Positions 8,446-15,482 of a DNA stretch of 64,000 bases are shown piece by piece. The notes under the pieces are model-generated. The model saw nothing but the letters and a program-made list of their open reading frames with translations, did no database searches and had not been told where the DNA came from. The stretch covers positions 1,673,997-1,737,996 of the forward strand of contig NZ_LMIV01000001.1 in NCBI RefSeq assembly GCF_001428865.1, read 5' to 3'. The translations under genes were made by a program, and so were the position numbers. Origin of the DNA: Sphingomonas sp. Root241. GTDB taxonomy: Bacteria > Pseudomonadota > Alphaproteobacteria > Sphingomonadales > Sphingomonadaceae. Position 1 is the stretch's first letter, and each line of letters opens with the position of its first letter.

Positions 8446-8910
8446 TCAGGCGGCGGCCGCAGCCGGCGTCTCGAAGGGGTGAACGGCGCGCAGGCTGATC
8501 TGTACCCGGTTCCACAGATTGATCGCGCCGATCGACAGCGTCAGCCAGGCGATCTCTGTCTCGTCGAACCGGGCCTGGAGCATCGCGTAATCGGCATCCG
8601 GAGCATGGCTCTTGCCGATGCGGGTGACCACTTCGGTCCAGTTGAGCGCGGCGCGCTCGCGATCGGTGAAGGCCGGGGAATCACGCCAGCCGTCGAGCAG
8701 GTGGATGCGCTGGTGGCTCTCGCCGCTCTTGACCGCGTCCTTCACGTGCATGTCGATGCAGAATGCGCAGCCGTTGATCTGCGAGGCGCGGATCTTAACC
8801 AGCTGGAGCAGGCTGTGCTCGAGGCCACTCTTCTCGATCGCGGTTTCGACGCCGATCATCGCCTTGGTGCCTTCGGGGGCAACCTGAAAGATATTCATAC
8901 GGGGGGTCAT
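8446..8910 (-). CDS. Carboxymuconolactone decarboxylase/AhpD-like protein
   Basis: A 154-residue all-helical protein with the AhpD-type thiol motif CAFCIDMH (Cys48, Cys51, His55) in the typical setting VKIRASQINGCAFC. Such proteins act as disulfide-linked peroxidase partners or as general alkylhydroperoxidase-like thiol enzymes. The ATG at 8910 gives the family's usual N-terminus (MTPRMNIFQVAPEGTKAM); upstream codons would add unlike sequence. It is 20 bp downstream of the membrane-protein gene and 64 bp upstream of the kinase, in the same orientation, so it fits the same redox unit. Confidence 0.9.
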   Translation of the reverse strand: MTPRMNIFQVAPEGTKAMIGVETAIEKSGLEHSLLQLVKIRASQINGCAFCIDMHVKDAVKSGESHQRIHLLDGWRDSPAFTDRERAALNWTEVVTRIGKSHAPDADYAMLQARFDETEIAWLTLSIGAINLWNRVQISLRAVHPFETPAAAAA

Positions 8911-8930
8911 TTCAGTCTCCTTGCTTGGGA

Positions 8931-9380
8931 TCAGGGGTTGCGGGCGGCGCGACGGTCGCGCAGCGCGAACAGGGTGAGACCGGCGCCGATCAGCGATGGG
9001 AGCGAGACGGCGGGAAAATCGCGCAGTAGTGCTGAGGGACCGCAGATGCCGGCGGCGACTTCCCAGATGTGGAAGAGCGCGTGGCAGGCGAGCCACAGCG
9101 TCGCCCCGCCCCACAGCACCAGACGCGTCTCGCGCCGCGCCGCGCCGATCAGGAACGCCGCGCCGAGGAACAGGAAGATGATGCCGATGTCACGGATGAA
9201 GTGCTGGTTGAACGGACCGGTGGTGGTCACGCCGGGCACGGCGAAATACCAACCGACCGGCGAGACGAGCATGTACGCGCCATTCGCCAGGCCGCCCGCG
9301 CCGAGCAGCACGGCGAGGAAGATGCAGAGCTGGCGCAGCGCCGGCATGTCCTCGCCGGCGGGGATCGCAGGCGCGGTCAT
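8931..9380 (-). CDS. Small inner membrane protein, four predicted helices
   Basis: A 149-residue protein with hydrophobic segments at about residues 15-37, 62-84, 93-110 and 120-140 and conserved-looking loops (NQHFIRDIG, ACHALFHIWE). I do not recognise an established family. Its start overlaps the end of the upstream NmrA-like gene by 4 bp (ATGA at 9377-9380), which fixes the start and indicates coupling. The His- and Asp-containing loops at helix edges might bind a cofactor or quinone, but that is speculation. It belongs to the eight-gene redox unit. Confidence 0.8.
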   Translation of the reverse strand: MTAPAIPAGEDMPALRQLCIFLAVLLGAGGLANGAYMLVSPVGWYFAVPGVTTTGPFNQHFIRDIGIIFLFLGAAFLIGAARRETRLVLWGGATLWLACHALFHIWEVAAGICGPSALLRDFPAVSLPSLIGAGLTLFALRDRRAARNP

Positions 9381-10138
9381 TTCGACACCGGCGCGGGCAC
9401 ATTGGCGAGCCACCAGTCGAAGCCGGTGGTGCCGAGCCGCGCATCGGGCCCGGGCATCAGCGAAGCATCATCGATCGTCACGCCGAAATACGCCGCCGCC
9501 GGATCGGAGACCACGCGGCGCGGGTCCTTGTCGAATGCGAGTACCCGCGCGACCAGTTCGTCGATACGCCAGACCTGCGGGCCCGCAACTTCGATCATGC
9601 CGTTCACCGGCTCACCGAGTGCAGCCCAGGCAACCGCGGCCGCAACATCCTGCGCGGCCATCGGCTGGAAGCGCGCGGACGAGAGGCGAACCGTGTCGCC
9701 CTCGGTCGCCGAATTGGCGATGCCGCGCAGGAATTCGAAGAACTGGGTGGCGTGGACCAAGGTGAACGGGATACCCGAAGCCGCGATCCCCTTCTCCTGC
9801 GCGAGCTTGGCCTGGAAATAGCCGCTGGCCTGGAGCCGATCGGTGCCCACGACGGACAATGCGATGTGGTGACGCACCCCTGCCCTTTTCTCGGCCGCGG
9901 CGATATTCCGCCCCGCCTTCTCGAAGAAATCGAGCGCCGCCGGGCCGTCGAGCGTCGGCGAATTGGAAACGTCGATCACCACGTCGGCGCCTTCCAGCGC
10001 GCGATCGAGCCCCTCGCCGGTCAGCGTGTTCACGCCGGTATTGGGCGCGGCGGCGAGCACGTCGTGCCCCTCCTTGGTCAGCAAGGCGACGGTCTTCGAA
10101 CCGATCAGCCCGGTACCGCCAATCACTACGATCTTCAT
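9377..10138 (-). CDS. NmrA-like NAD(P)-binding protein (atypical SDR), copy 2
   Basis: A 253-residue protein beginning KIVVIGGTGLIGSKTVALL (dinucleotide-binding Gly motif GGTGLIG at residues 7-13), with the same layout as the copies at 6251 and 10163: VVIDVSNSP, KRAGVRHHIALSVVGTD, ASGYFQAK and a conserved end DARLGTTGFDWWL. Family members bind NAD(P)H and act as quinone-reductase-like enzymes or sensors. It lies 24 bp downstream of copy 3 and overlaps the membrane-protein gene by 4 bp. The three copies differ throughout, so the duplication is not recent. Confidence 0.87.
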   Translation of the reverse strand: MKIVVIGGTGLIGSKTVALLTKEGHDVLAAAPNTGVNTLTGEGLDRALEGADVVIDVSNSPTLDGPAALDFFEKAGRNIAAAEKRAGVRHHIALSVVGTDRLQASGYFQAKLAQEKGIAASGIPFTLVHATQFFEFLRGIANSATEGDTVRLSSARFQPMAAQDVAAAVAWAALGEPVNGMIEVAGPQVWRIDELVARVLAFDKDPRRVVSDPAAAYFGVTIDDASLMPGPDARLGTTGFDWWLANVPAPVSK

Positions 10139-10162
10139 GACACTTCCTTTCGGTTGGGGGGG

Positions 10163-10915
10163 TCAGGCCGGCGCGAGCGCGCGCTGGAGCCAATATTCGA
10201 AGCCGGCGTCGTCCGAGCGCACCGCTGCACCGGTGACCAGCGCATCGACCCCCGGGCGCGCACCGAAGAAGGGCGCGGCGACATCGACGAGCACGGGGCG
10301 GTAATCCTCGGCGGCGGTCAGGATCTGCTGGGCGAGATCGGGCAACGCATAGATGTTCGGCCCCGACACCTCGACGATCGCATTGGCGGGACCGCGAAGT
10401 GCCACCTGCATCAGCACCCGCGCAGCATCGTCCGTGGCGATCGGCTGGACACTGAGCGGCGGCACGCGGACCGATTCCTCGCTCCGCCCGGCATCAAGGA
10501 TGGCATCGATATATTCGAAGAGCGGAGTCGAGCGGACGATGGTGAACGGAATACCGGAAGCCGCGACCAGCGCTTCCTGCGCGTACTTGCCGCGGTAATA
10601 GCCGCTGCCGATCCGCTCGGCGCCGATCGCTGAGAAAGTGATGTGGTGCGCGATGCCCGCTGTCTTCCCGGCGGCGAGCAGCGTGGCACCGGCCGCCTCG
10701 AAGAAACGGAGCATATCCGCCGGATCAGCATAGCCGGGGTTGGAGACGTCGATGACGACCGCGGCACCTTCCAGCGTCCTATCGAGTCCCGCCCCGGTGA
10801 CGATATCGACACCGGTCGAGCGCGCGGCGACCACGACATCATGGTTCGCCGCCTCGAGTTGCCGGACGACCCTGGCTCCGACCAGGCCGGTCCCTCCCAC
10901 CACGACGATGCGCAT
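10163..10915 (-). CDS. NmrA-like NAD(P)-binding protein (atypical SDR), copy 3; first gene of the unit
   Basis: A 250-residue protein starting MRIVVVGGTGLVGARVVRQL, with the same family pattern as the two downstream copies (VVIDVSNPG, AGIAHHITFSAIG, SGYYRGKYAQE, DDAGFEYWL). The ATG at 10915 was chosen because GGAGAA lies a few bases upstream and the nucleotide-binding strand begins there; a longer frame to 10993 would add 26 unlike residues. It leads an eight-gene minus-strand unit and is divergent from the peroxidase-like hydrolase at 11269. The promoter should lie in 10916-11268. Confidence 0.87.
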   Translation of the reverse strand: MRIVVVGGTGLVGARVVRQLEAANHDVVVAARSTGVDIVTGAGLDRTLEGAAVVIDVSNPGYADPADMLRFFEAAGATLLAAGKTAGIAHHITFSAIGAERIGSGYYRGKYAQEALVAASGIPFTIVRSTPLFEYIDAILDAGRSEESVRVPPLSVQPIATDDAARVLMQVALRGPANAIVEVSGPNIYALPDLAQQILTAAEDYRPVLVDVAAPFFGARPGVDALVTGAAVRSDDAGFEYWLQRALAPA

Positions 10916-11268
10916 GATCGTTCTCCTCCGCCCGGCACCGACATGGCGCCTCGGCATATAAGGAAGATCGCGGATCGGCCGCGTCGTCTCCATCGTACGC
11001 AGGGATGCGCCAGGCCCGCTTTTAGGCAGGCGACCCTATGCCCAGGTGCAGGTCAGGCCGGCCGGATGCGGGGTCGAGCCCGCTCCACCGCGCAAATCCG
11101 CGGCCAGGGCGTTGGCCGGTCAAACCATCGGCGAACTCCCCCTTGCCCTGCGGCGGGGGAGACCGCGTCTCAGGTGCCGTCGCGACACGGACGGCTTCCC
11201 GCCTAGCCCTCTCTCGCCAGAAGGCGGCCCGCTACGGGCCGTGCGGCGCTTGTTCAAGGAGACCCGAG
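10916..11268. other. Divergent intergenic region between the redox unit and the peroxidase-like gene
   Basis: These 353 bp should hold promoters for both directions. I see no clear operator or sigma-factor pattern. A frame running in from the right stays open back to 11038, but its residues do not resemble the hydrolase family, and the ribosome site argues for the GTG at 11269. Confidence 0.5.
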
Positions 11269-12089
11269 GTGCCGATCTTCACCACCAGCGACGGACACGA
11301 GATGTACTATAAGGACTGGGGCAAGGGCCCGGTCGTCACCTTCTCGCACGGCTGGCCGCTCAGTTCGGATGCCTGGAGCATCCAGATGCAGTTCCTAGCC
11401 GAGCAGGGGTATCGCTGCATCGCACATGATCGCCGCGGCCATGGCAAGTCGGCCCAGACCAGCACCCGCAACGACATGGACGGCTATGCCGACGACTTGG
11501 CCGAGCTGTTCAGCGCGCTCGACTTGCAGGACATCGTCATGGTCGGCCATTCGACCGGCGGCGGCGAAGTCGCGCGCTATATCGGCCGCCATGGCACAAA
11601 GCGGGTCAGGAAGGCAGTGCTGCTCGGCGCGGTGCCGCCGGTGATGCTGCAGAGCGAAGCCAATCCCGAGGGGTTGCCGATCGCAGCGTTCGAGGGCCTG
11701 CGCCGCGACATCCTCAAGAACCGATCGCAATTCTACAAGGACTTCGCGATTCCCTTCTACAGCGCCAATCGCGAGGGCGCGAACGTGCCGCAGAGCCTGC
11801 TCGACGAGTTCTGGCTGATCAGCATGCAAGCGGGCCTGAAGAACGCGCATGACTGCATCAAGGCATTCAGCGAGACCACTTCACCGACGATCTGAAGAAG
11901 TTCGACGTCCCCACACTGATCGTGCACGGCGAAGACGACCAGATCGTGCCGATCGCTGACTCGGCCTATAAATCGGCCAGACTGGTGCCGGGCGCGCAGA
12001 CGATCTTCTATCCGGGCCTGCCCCACGGCCTCACGGCCACCCATGCGGACCGGTTCAACGCCGATCTGCTCGCGTTCCTGCGCAGCTGA
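11269..12089 (+). pseudogene. Non-heme haloperoxidase/arylesterase-type alpha/beta-hydrolase with a one-base frameshift
   Basis: The GTG at 11269 has AAGGA 8 bases upstream and begins [18 protein letters not shown], the usual start of non-heme chloroperoxidase-like hydrolases. [10 protein letters not shown], Ser95 in VGHSTGGGE and the lid region follow normally. At about 11878 one base is missing (GAGACC-ACTTCACC where the family needs GAGACC-GACTTCACC), so the frame stops at 11895. The rest continues at once in the next frame: [25 protein letters not shown], a late LPHGL with the catalytic His, and a natural end LLAFLRS at 12089. Either the gene is newly inactivated or the sequence has an error. 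The intact protein would be about 273 residues and suit the peroxide/electrophile theme next door. Confidence 0.85.
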
Positions 12090-12096
12090 GGCGCGG

Positions 12097-12128
12097 CGTC
12101 CGGCGGTGTACCCCAGCGCCGCCGGACG
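12097..12128. terminator. Hairpin between convergent genes
   Basis: A perfect 10-bp stem (CGTCCGGCGG at 12097-12106 with its complement at 12119-12128) and a 12-base loop fill the 40-bp gap between the hydrolase end and the PAS-kinase end. It probably ends transcription from both sides. Confidence 0.65.
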
Positions 12129-12129
12129 T

Positions 12130-13755
12130 TCAGGCGGGAATCGAGGGCAGCGAGAAATGGAAACAGGCGCCACCCTGTTCATGGTTCGCCGCCGCGATCG
12201 TTCCACCATGCGCGGCGATGATCGACTGACAGACCGCCAGACCGATGCCCATCCCCTCCGCCTTGGTGGTGAAGAAGCCCTCGAACACGCGGTCGATGTT
12301 CTCGGCAGCGATGCCAGGCCCGGTGTCGCGGATCGAGAAACCCACGCCGCCAGCGCCATCCGGACCGGTGGCAAGCTCGATCCGGCCCTTTTCGACGCCC
12401 GCCAGCGCCTGGAGGCTGTTGATCAGCAGATTGACCACGACCTGCTGGAGCTGGACGCGATCCCCGAGCACGCGCGGCAGGCCGATATCGAGGCGCACCG
12501 AGAGCAGGATCGCCCGCGTCTCGATATCGTGGCAGACGAACATCAGCGCCTCCTCGACCACGGCGTTGAGGTCGAGCGGCGCCGGCTCCGGCACATGACG
12601 CGATGCCATGCCGCGAATGCGCTGGACGATCTCGCTGGCGTGGCGGGCGCTATCGCCGATGCGCCGGGTGAGCTGCTCCACCTTGGCGAGATTGGGTTCG
12701 TCGCGCTGCAGCCAGCGGAGACTGGTCTCGGCGTTCATCGCGATTGCGGCCAGCGGCTGATTGACCTCATGCGCGATCGAACTGGCGAGTTCGCCGAGTG
12801 TGGAGATGCGCGCGGCGCGGGCATGCTCCTCCTGGAGCTGGCGCAGCTGCGCCTCGGTGCGAAGCTTGTCGGTTACATCCTCGAGCGTGACCAAGGTCAC
12901 GTCCAGCCGCTCGGGCGGCGTCGGGAAAGTCACGGTCAGCTCGACGTCGAGCAGGCGGCCGTCGAACGTCTCGAGCTTGATCCGTTCGACATGGCTGCGT
13001 CGCCCCTCGAAATGGGCGATGACGACATTGTGCGCAGTCTCGGGCGTCCGGGCGAAGATGAAAGCCACCGGACCGATCAGATCCGCCACCCCGCCCGCTC
13101 CCATCAGCCGGGCAGCACCGCCATTCGCATCGGTCACGCGCACGATCGCACAGGCCTGCTCGACCAGTCCGGGATGCGCGTCGAGATGTGCGACGATGTC
13201 CGTCACGCCCTCGGCTCGCAGCTGGTAGAAGACGGCGCCCATCGGCCGAGCATCGACCTGGAGCAGTGCGCCGGGCAGATGATGAATCAGCCGGCGATAG
13301 CGCTGCTCGCTGGCACGCACTGCCCAGAAGGAGCGGTCGTCGGCGATTTCGCCGTCCACCTGCACCCACACCGTGTCGGCCGCGCCCGGCGTGCCCCATA
13401 CGGTGAGTGTGGCGTCGCGCAGCATGAAGGAATTGACCGCCTGGGCGCGGACCGCATGCGTCGGATCGTTGGCGACCGCCACGATCAGCGCGGCGAGCGC
13501 GTTCCAGCTTTCCTGAGGGCAGAAATTGGCGACCGGCTGTCCAAGAATGATCTCCCGCGCCGAAGGGGCGCCGACCAGCTCGAGGCTACGCCTATTGGCA
13601 TCGACGATGCGCGCGCCGTGCAGCAGCGCGGCGACCCAATCGGCCCATTCGCCCCCGGCAGCGATCGTGTCGATCAGGGAGCGGACGTGCGACAGGTCGA
13701 CTTGCCAGCAGGCGGCCTCGGCCACATCCTGCACCAGGGCCGGGCCGGTCAGCAT
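12130..13755 (-). CDS. PAS-domain sensor histidine kinase (FixL/soluble type)
   Basis: A 541-residue kinase without transmembrane segments. Residues about 30-300 contain PAS-like input domains (one with ARIVDANRRSLELVGAP). A typical short linker leads to the phospho-acceptor His329 in SSIAHEVNQPLAAIAMNAET; the ATP-binding domain has NLLINSLQAL, IRDTGPGI and EGFFTTKAEGMGIGL. The nature of the signal is not visible, as no haem or flavin motif is clear. Its start overlaps the end of the receiver gene by 7 bp, so the pair is co-translated. With the FixJ-type regulator upstream this forms a three-part phosphorelay-like set. Confidence 0.9.
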   Translation of the reverse strand: MLTGPALVQDVAEAACWQVDLSHVRSLIDTIAAGGEWADWVAALLHGARIVDANRRSLELVGAPSAREIILGQPVANFCPQESWNALAALIVAVANDPTHAVRAQAVNSFMLRDATLTVWGTPGAADTVWVQVDGEIADDRSFWAVRASEQRYRRLIHHLPGALLQVDARPMGAVFYQLRAEGVTDIVAHLDAHPGLVEQACAIVRVTDANGGAARLMGAGGVADLIGPVAFIFARTPETAHNVVIAHFEGRRSHVERIKLETFDGRLLDVELTVTFPTPPERLDVTLVTLEDVTDKLRTEAQLRQLQEEHARAARISTLGELASSIAHEVNQPLAAIAMNAETSLRWLQRDEPNLAKVEQLTRRIGDSARHASEIVQRIRGMASRHVPEPAPLDLNAVVEEALMFVCHDIETRAILLSVRLDIGLPRVLGDRVQLQQVVVNLLINSLQALAGVEKGRIELATGPDGAGGVGFSIRDTGPGIAAENIDRVFEGFFTTKAEGMGIGLAVCQSIIAAHGGTIAAANHEQGGACFHFSLPSIPA

Positions 13756-14114
13756 CGCGGGAGCACCGCCTTGAGGGTACCGAGCAGCGCTTCGTCATCA
13801 ACCGGCTTGGTAAACCAGCCTGCCGCACCGCCCTGGAGCGCGCGGGTGCGCAGCACTTCCTCGTCACACGAGGTCACATAGATCACCGGCATCTCCGAGC
13901 CGCCGGCACGTAGCCGGCGCTGGAGCTCGATCCCGTCGATCTTGGGCATGCGGACATCGGTGATCACGCAGTCGAAATCGCCGCATGCCTCGAGAAAGGA
14001 TACCGGTCCCTCGAAAGTGCGCGCAGGCAACCCCTCCACCAGGAGCAAGTCGAACAGCGCATTGCGCACGGCCTCATCGTCATCCACGATCGCGATCACC
14101 GATGATTTGGGCAA
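13749..14114 (-). CDS. Single-domain response regulator (receiver only)
   Basis: A 121-residue CheY-like receiver with the acidic pocket VDDDE (residues 11-13), the phospho-acceptor Asp53 in ITDVRMPKIDG, the Thr/Ser switch VTSCDEE and Lys in FTKPVDD. It has no output domain, so it may act as a phosphate sink or relay between the co-translated PAS kinase downstream and other proteins. The ATG at 14114 starts the family-typical N-terminus. A repeat-containing element lies 64 bp upstream (14178-14193). Confidence 0.92.
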   Translation of the reverse strand: MPKSSVIAIVDDDEAVRNALFDLLLVEGLPARTFEGPVSFLEACGDFDCVITDVRMPKIDGIELQRRLRAGGSEMPVIYVTSCDEEVLRTRALQGGAAGWFTKPVDDEALLGTLKAVLPRC

Positions 14115-14177
14115 GCGGAGGGTCCCTATCGACGCGCAAGCCGCGCCCGCCGGATGTCGCTGAATTTACAGCGCGTT

Positions 14178-14193
14178 GGTACCATACCATGGT
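14178..14193 (-). promoter_or_regulatory. Repeat-rich motif upstream of the receiver/kinase pair
   Basis: On the minus strand this reads ACCATGGTATGGTACC: two overlapping short palindromes (ACCATGGT, GGTACC) and a repeated ATGGT. It sits directly after the stop codon of the FixJ-type gene and 64 bp before the receiver start, the right place for an activator site. It could be bound by the neighbouring FixJ-type protein; no binding data are implied. Confidence 0.4.
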
Positions 14194-14850
14194 CTAGGTC
14201 CCCTCGTGCCTTAGGGGTTCGGGCAGCACGTCCCAGGCGCGGATCAGCTCACCGACCGTATTGGCCGCCATCTTGCGCATCACGCTGCTGCGGTGGAGCT
14301 TCACCGTGACTTCGCTGATGCCGAGATCGAAAGCGATCTGCTTGTTGAGCCGGCCCCGCGCCACCTGACGGAGCACCTGGCGCTCGCGCGGGGAGAGCGT
14401 GCCATAGCGGTCGGCCTGGAGCTTCATGATCCGCGCGCCGGCCCGTTGGGCGAGATCGCGCTCGATGCCGAGCGTCACCGCATCGAGCAGCGATTGGTCG
14501 CGCACCGGCTTGGTGAGGAAATCGATCGCGCCGGCCTTCATCGCCTGCACGCTCATCGGGATATCGCCATGCCCGGTCAGGAAGATGATCGGCTTGGCAT
14601 TACCCCCCGAGGCGAGATGCTGCTGCAGATCGAGCCCACTCGACCCCGGCATGCGCACGTCGAGCACCATGCAACCCGGCCGCTCAGGCAACTTCGCCTC
14701 GAGCAGTTCGCGCGTCGAGCCGAAGCCGGCCGCATCGATCCCCACCGAAAGCATCAACTCCTCGATCGACGTACGGACGGCGGTATCGTCGTCGACGATC
14801 ACCACCAGTGGCCGATCCTGCGCGGCCCACATCTGCAGTCCCTCGTTCAT
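14194..14850 (-). CDS. FixJ/NarL-type response regulator
   Basis: A 218-residue two-domain regulator. The receiver has VDDDTAV and the phospho-acceptor Asp64 (VLDVRMPGSSGLDL), with the FLTGHGDIPMSVQAMKAGA and DFLTKPV features typical of FixJ. The LuxR-type DNA-binding domain follows: LSPRERQVLRQVARGRLNKQ, then IAFDLGISEVTVKLHRS. It should bind DNA as a phosphorylated dimer. The gene precedes the receiver and PAS kinase on the same strand with a 79-bp gap, so the kinase is its likely partner. Targets may include the redox unit starting at 10915; that is inference. Confidence 0.92.
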   Translation of the reverse strand: MNEGLQMWAAQDRPLVVIVDDDTAVRTSIEELMLSVGIDAAGFGSTRELLEAKLPERPGCMVLDVRMPGSSGLDLQQHLASGGNAKPIIFLTGHGDIPMSVQAMKAGAIDFLTKPVRDQSLLDAVTLGIERDLAQRAGARIMKLQADRYGTLSPRERQVLRQVARGRLNKQIAFDLGISEVTVKLHRSSVMRKMAANTVGELIRAWDVLPEPLRHEGT

Positions 14851-14928
14851 CTTGCGACCTCCGGGCTGATATGGCTGGAGACAGGTAAATCTCTCACGAC
14901 AGGCAACAGGCCGTAATCCCGAACCCGG

Positions 14929-15324
14929 TTAGCCCGGACCTCCCCGTTCCGGGGATCGCGGTTCGAGCCGGATCACGCGGCGGCCATAAAGATGCGCGTC
15001 GATCGACCAGGCGCCCGGGCCGAGCAGCACCAGCGCCACAGCACCACCTGTGCAGCCGATCAGGAACCAGATGAGATCTCCTCGCGCGCTGCCGATTCCG
15101 ATCGCCAGCACGGCGGCGAGCAGCAACGCCGCCGCCCGCGCGCCGAAGCCTGACACGAGTGCCAGCGCAATCGCTGCCGCACCGAGCCCGATCGGCACCG
15201 TGATCGACGGCGCCGGCCAAAGGCGCGCGAGCGCCGGGAACGCGATCACGGCATAAGACAGTCGCAGGAGCAACAGCGCGACGCCGAAAAGGCCGTCAGG
15301 ATAGCGTAGGATCAATTTGGGCAC
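14929..15324 (-). CDS. Small membrane protein (DoxX-like in size and layout)
   Basis: About 131 residues from the GTG at 15324 (VPKLILRYPDGLFGVALLL). It has four hydrophobic helices (about residues 12-32, 41-60, 64-84 and 88-106) and a charged C-terminus. Size and topology resemble DoxX-like quinol-oxidase-related proteins, but no diagnostic motif is clear. The start is uncertain, because the frame is open back to 15483 and no strong ribosome site is seen. It is divergent from the propeller kinase, so its longer form would overlap that gene's promoter. Confidence 0.55.
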   Translation of the reverse strand: MPKLILRYPDGLFGVALLLLRLSYAVIAFPALARLWPAPSITVPIGLGAAAIALALVSGFGARAAALLLAAVLAIGIGSARGDLIWFLIGCTGGAVALVLLGPGAWSIDAHLYGRRVIRLEPRSPERGGPG

Positions 15325-15380
15325 CGTCAGGCGATAGCCCTCATATGCGCCCCGGCCAGCCTTCGCTCCGGGGATTTTCC

Positions 15381-15399
15381 ACTCCCCCATTCGGGGGTA
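15381..15399 (+). promoter_or_regulatory. NarL-box-like inverted repeat upstream of the propeller kinase
   Basis: CCCCC-ATTC-GGGGG followed by TA, about 85 bp before the kinase start. On the other strand it reads TACCCCCGAATGGGGGAG, close to the TACCNNN arrangements bound by NarL-family regulators. The kinase's own partner (18586) is of that family, so autoregulation is possible. Confidence 0.35.
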
Positions 15400-15482
15400 G
15401 CATCGCCGGCGCCTGACGGCGAAGGCCGGGTTGCTTCGGATTAGGCTCAGGCGGGAACCCCGGGGGAGTTGCTGGAACGACA

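Noticed and set aside
12043..13881. 612-codon plus-strand frame opposite the PAS kinase
   Set aside because: GC-rich antisense shadow; Arg/His/Asp-rich sequence without motifs, while the minus-strand kinase is unmistakable.
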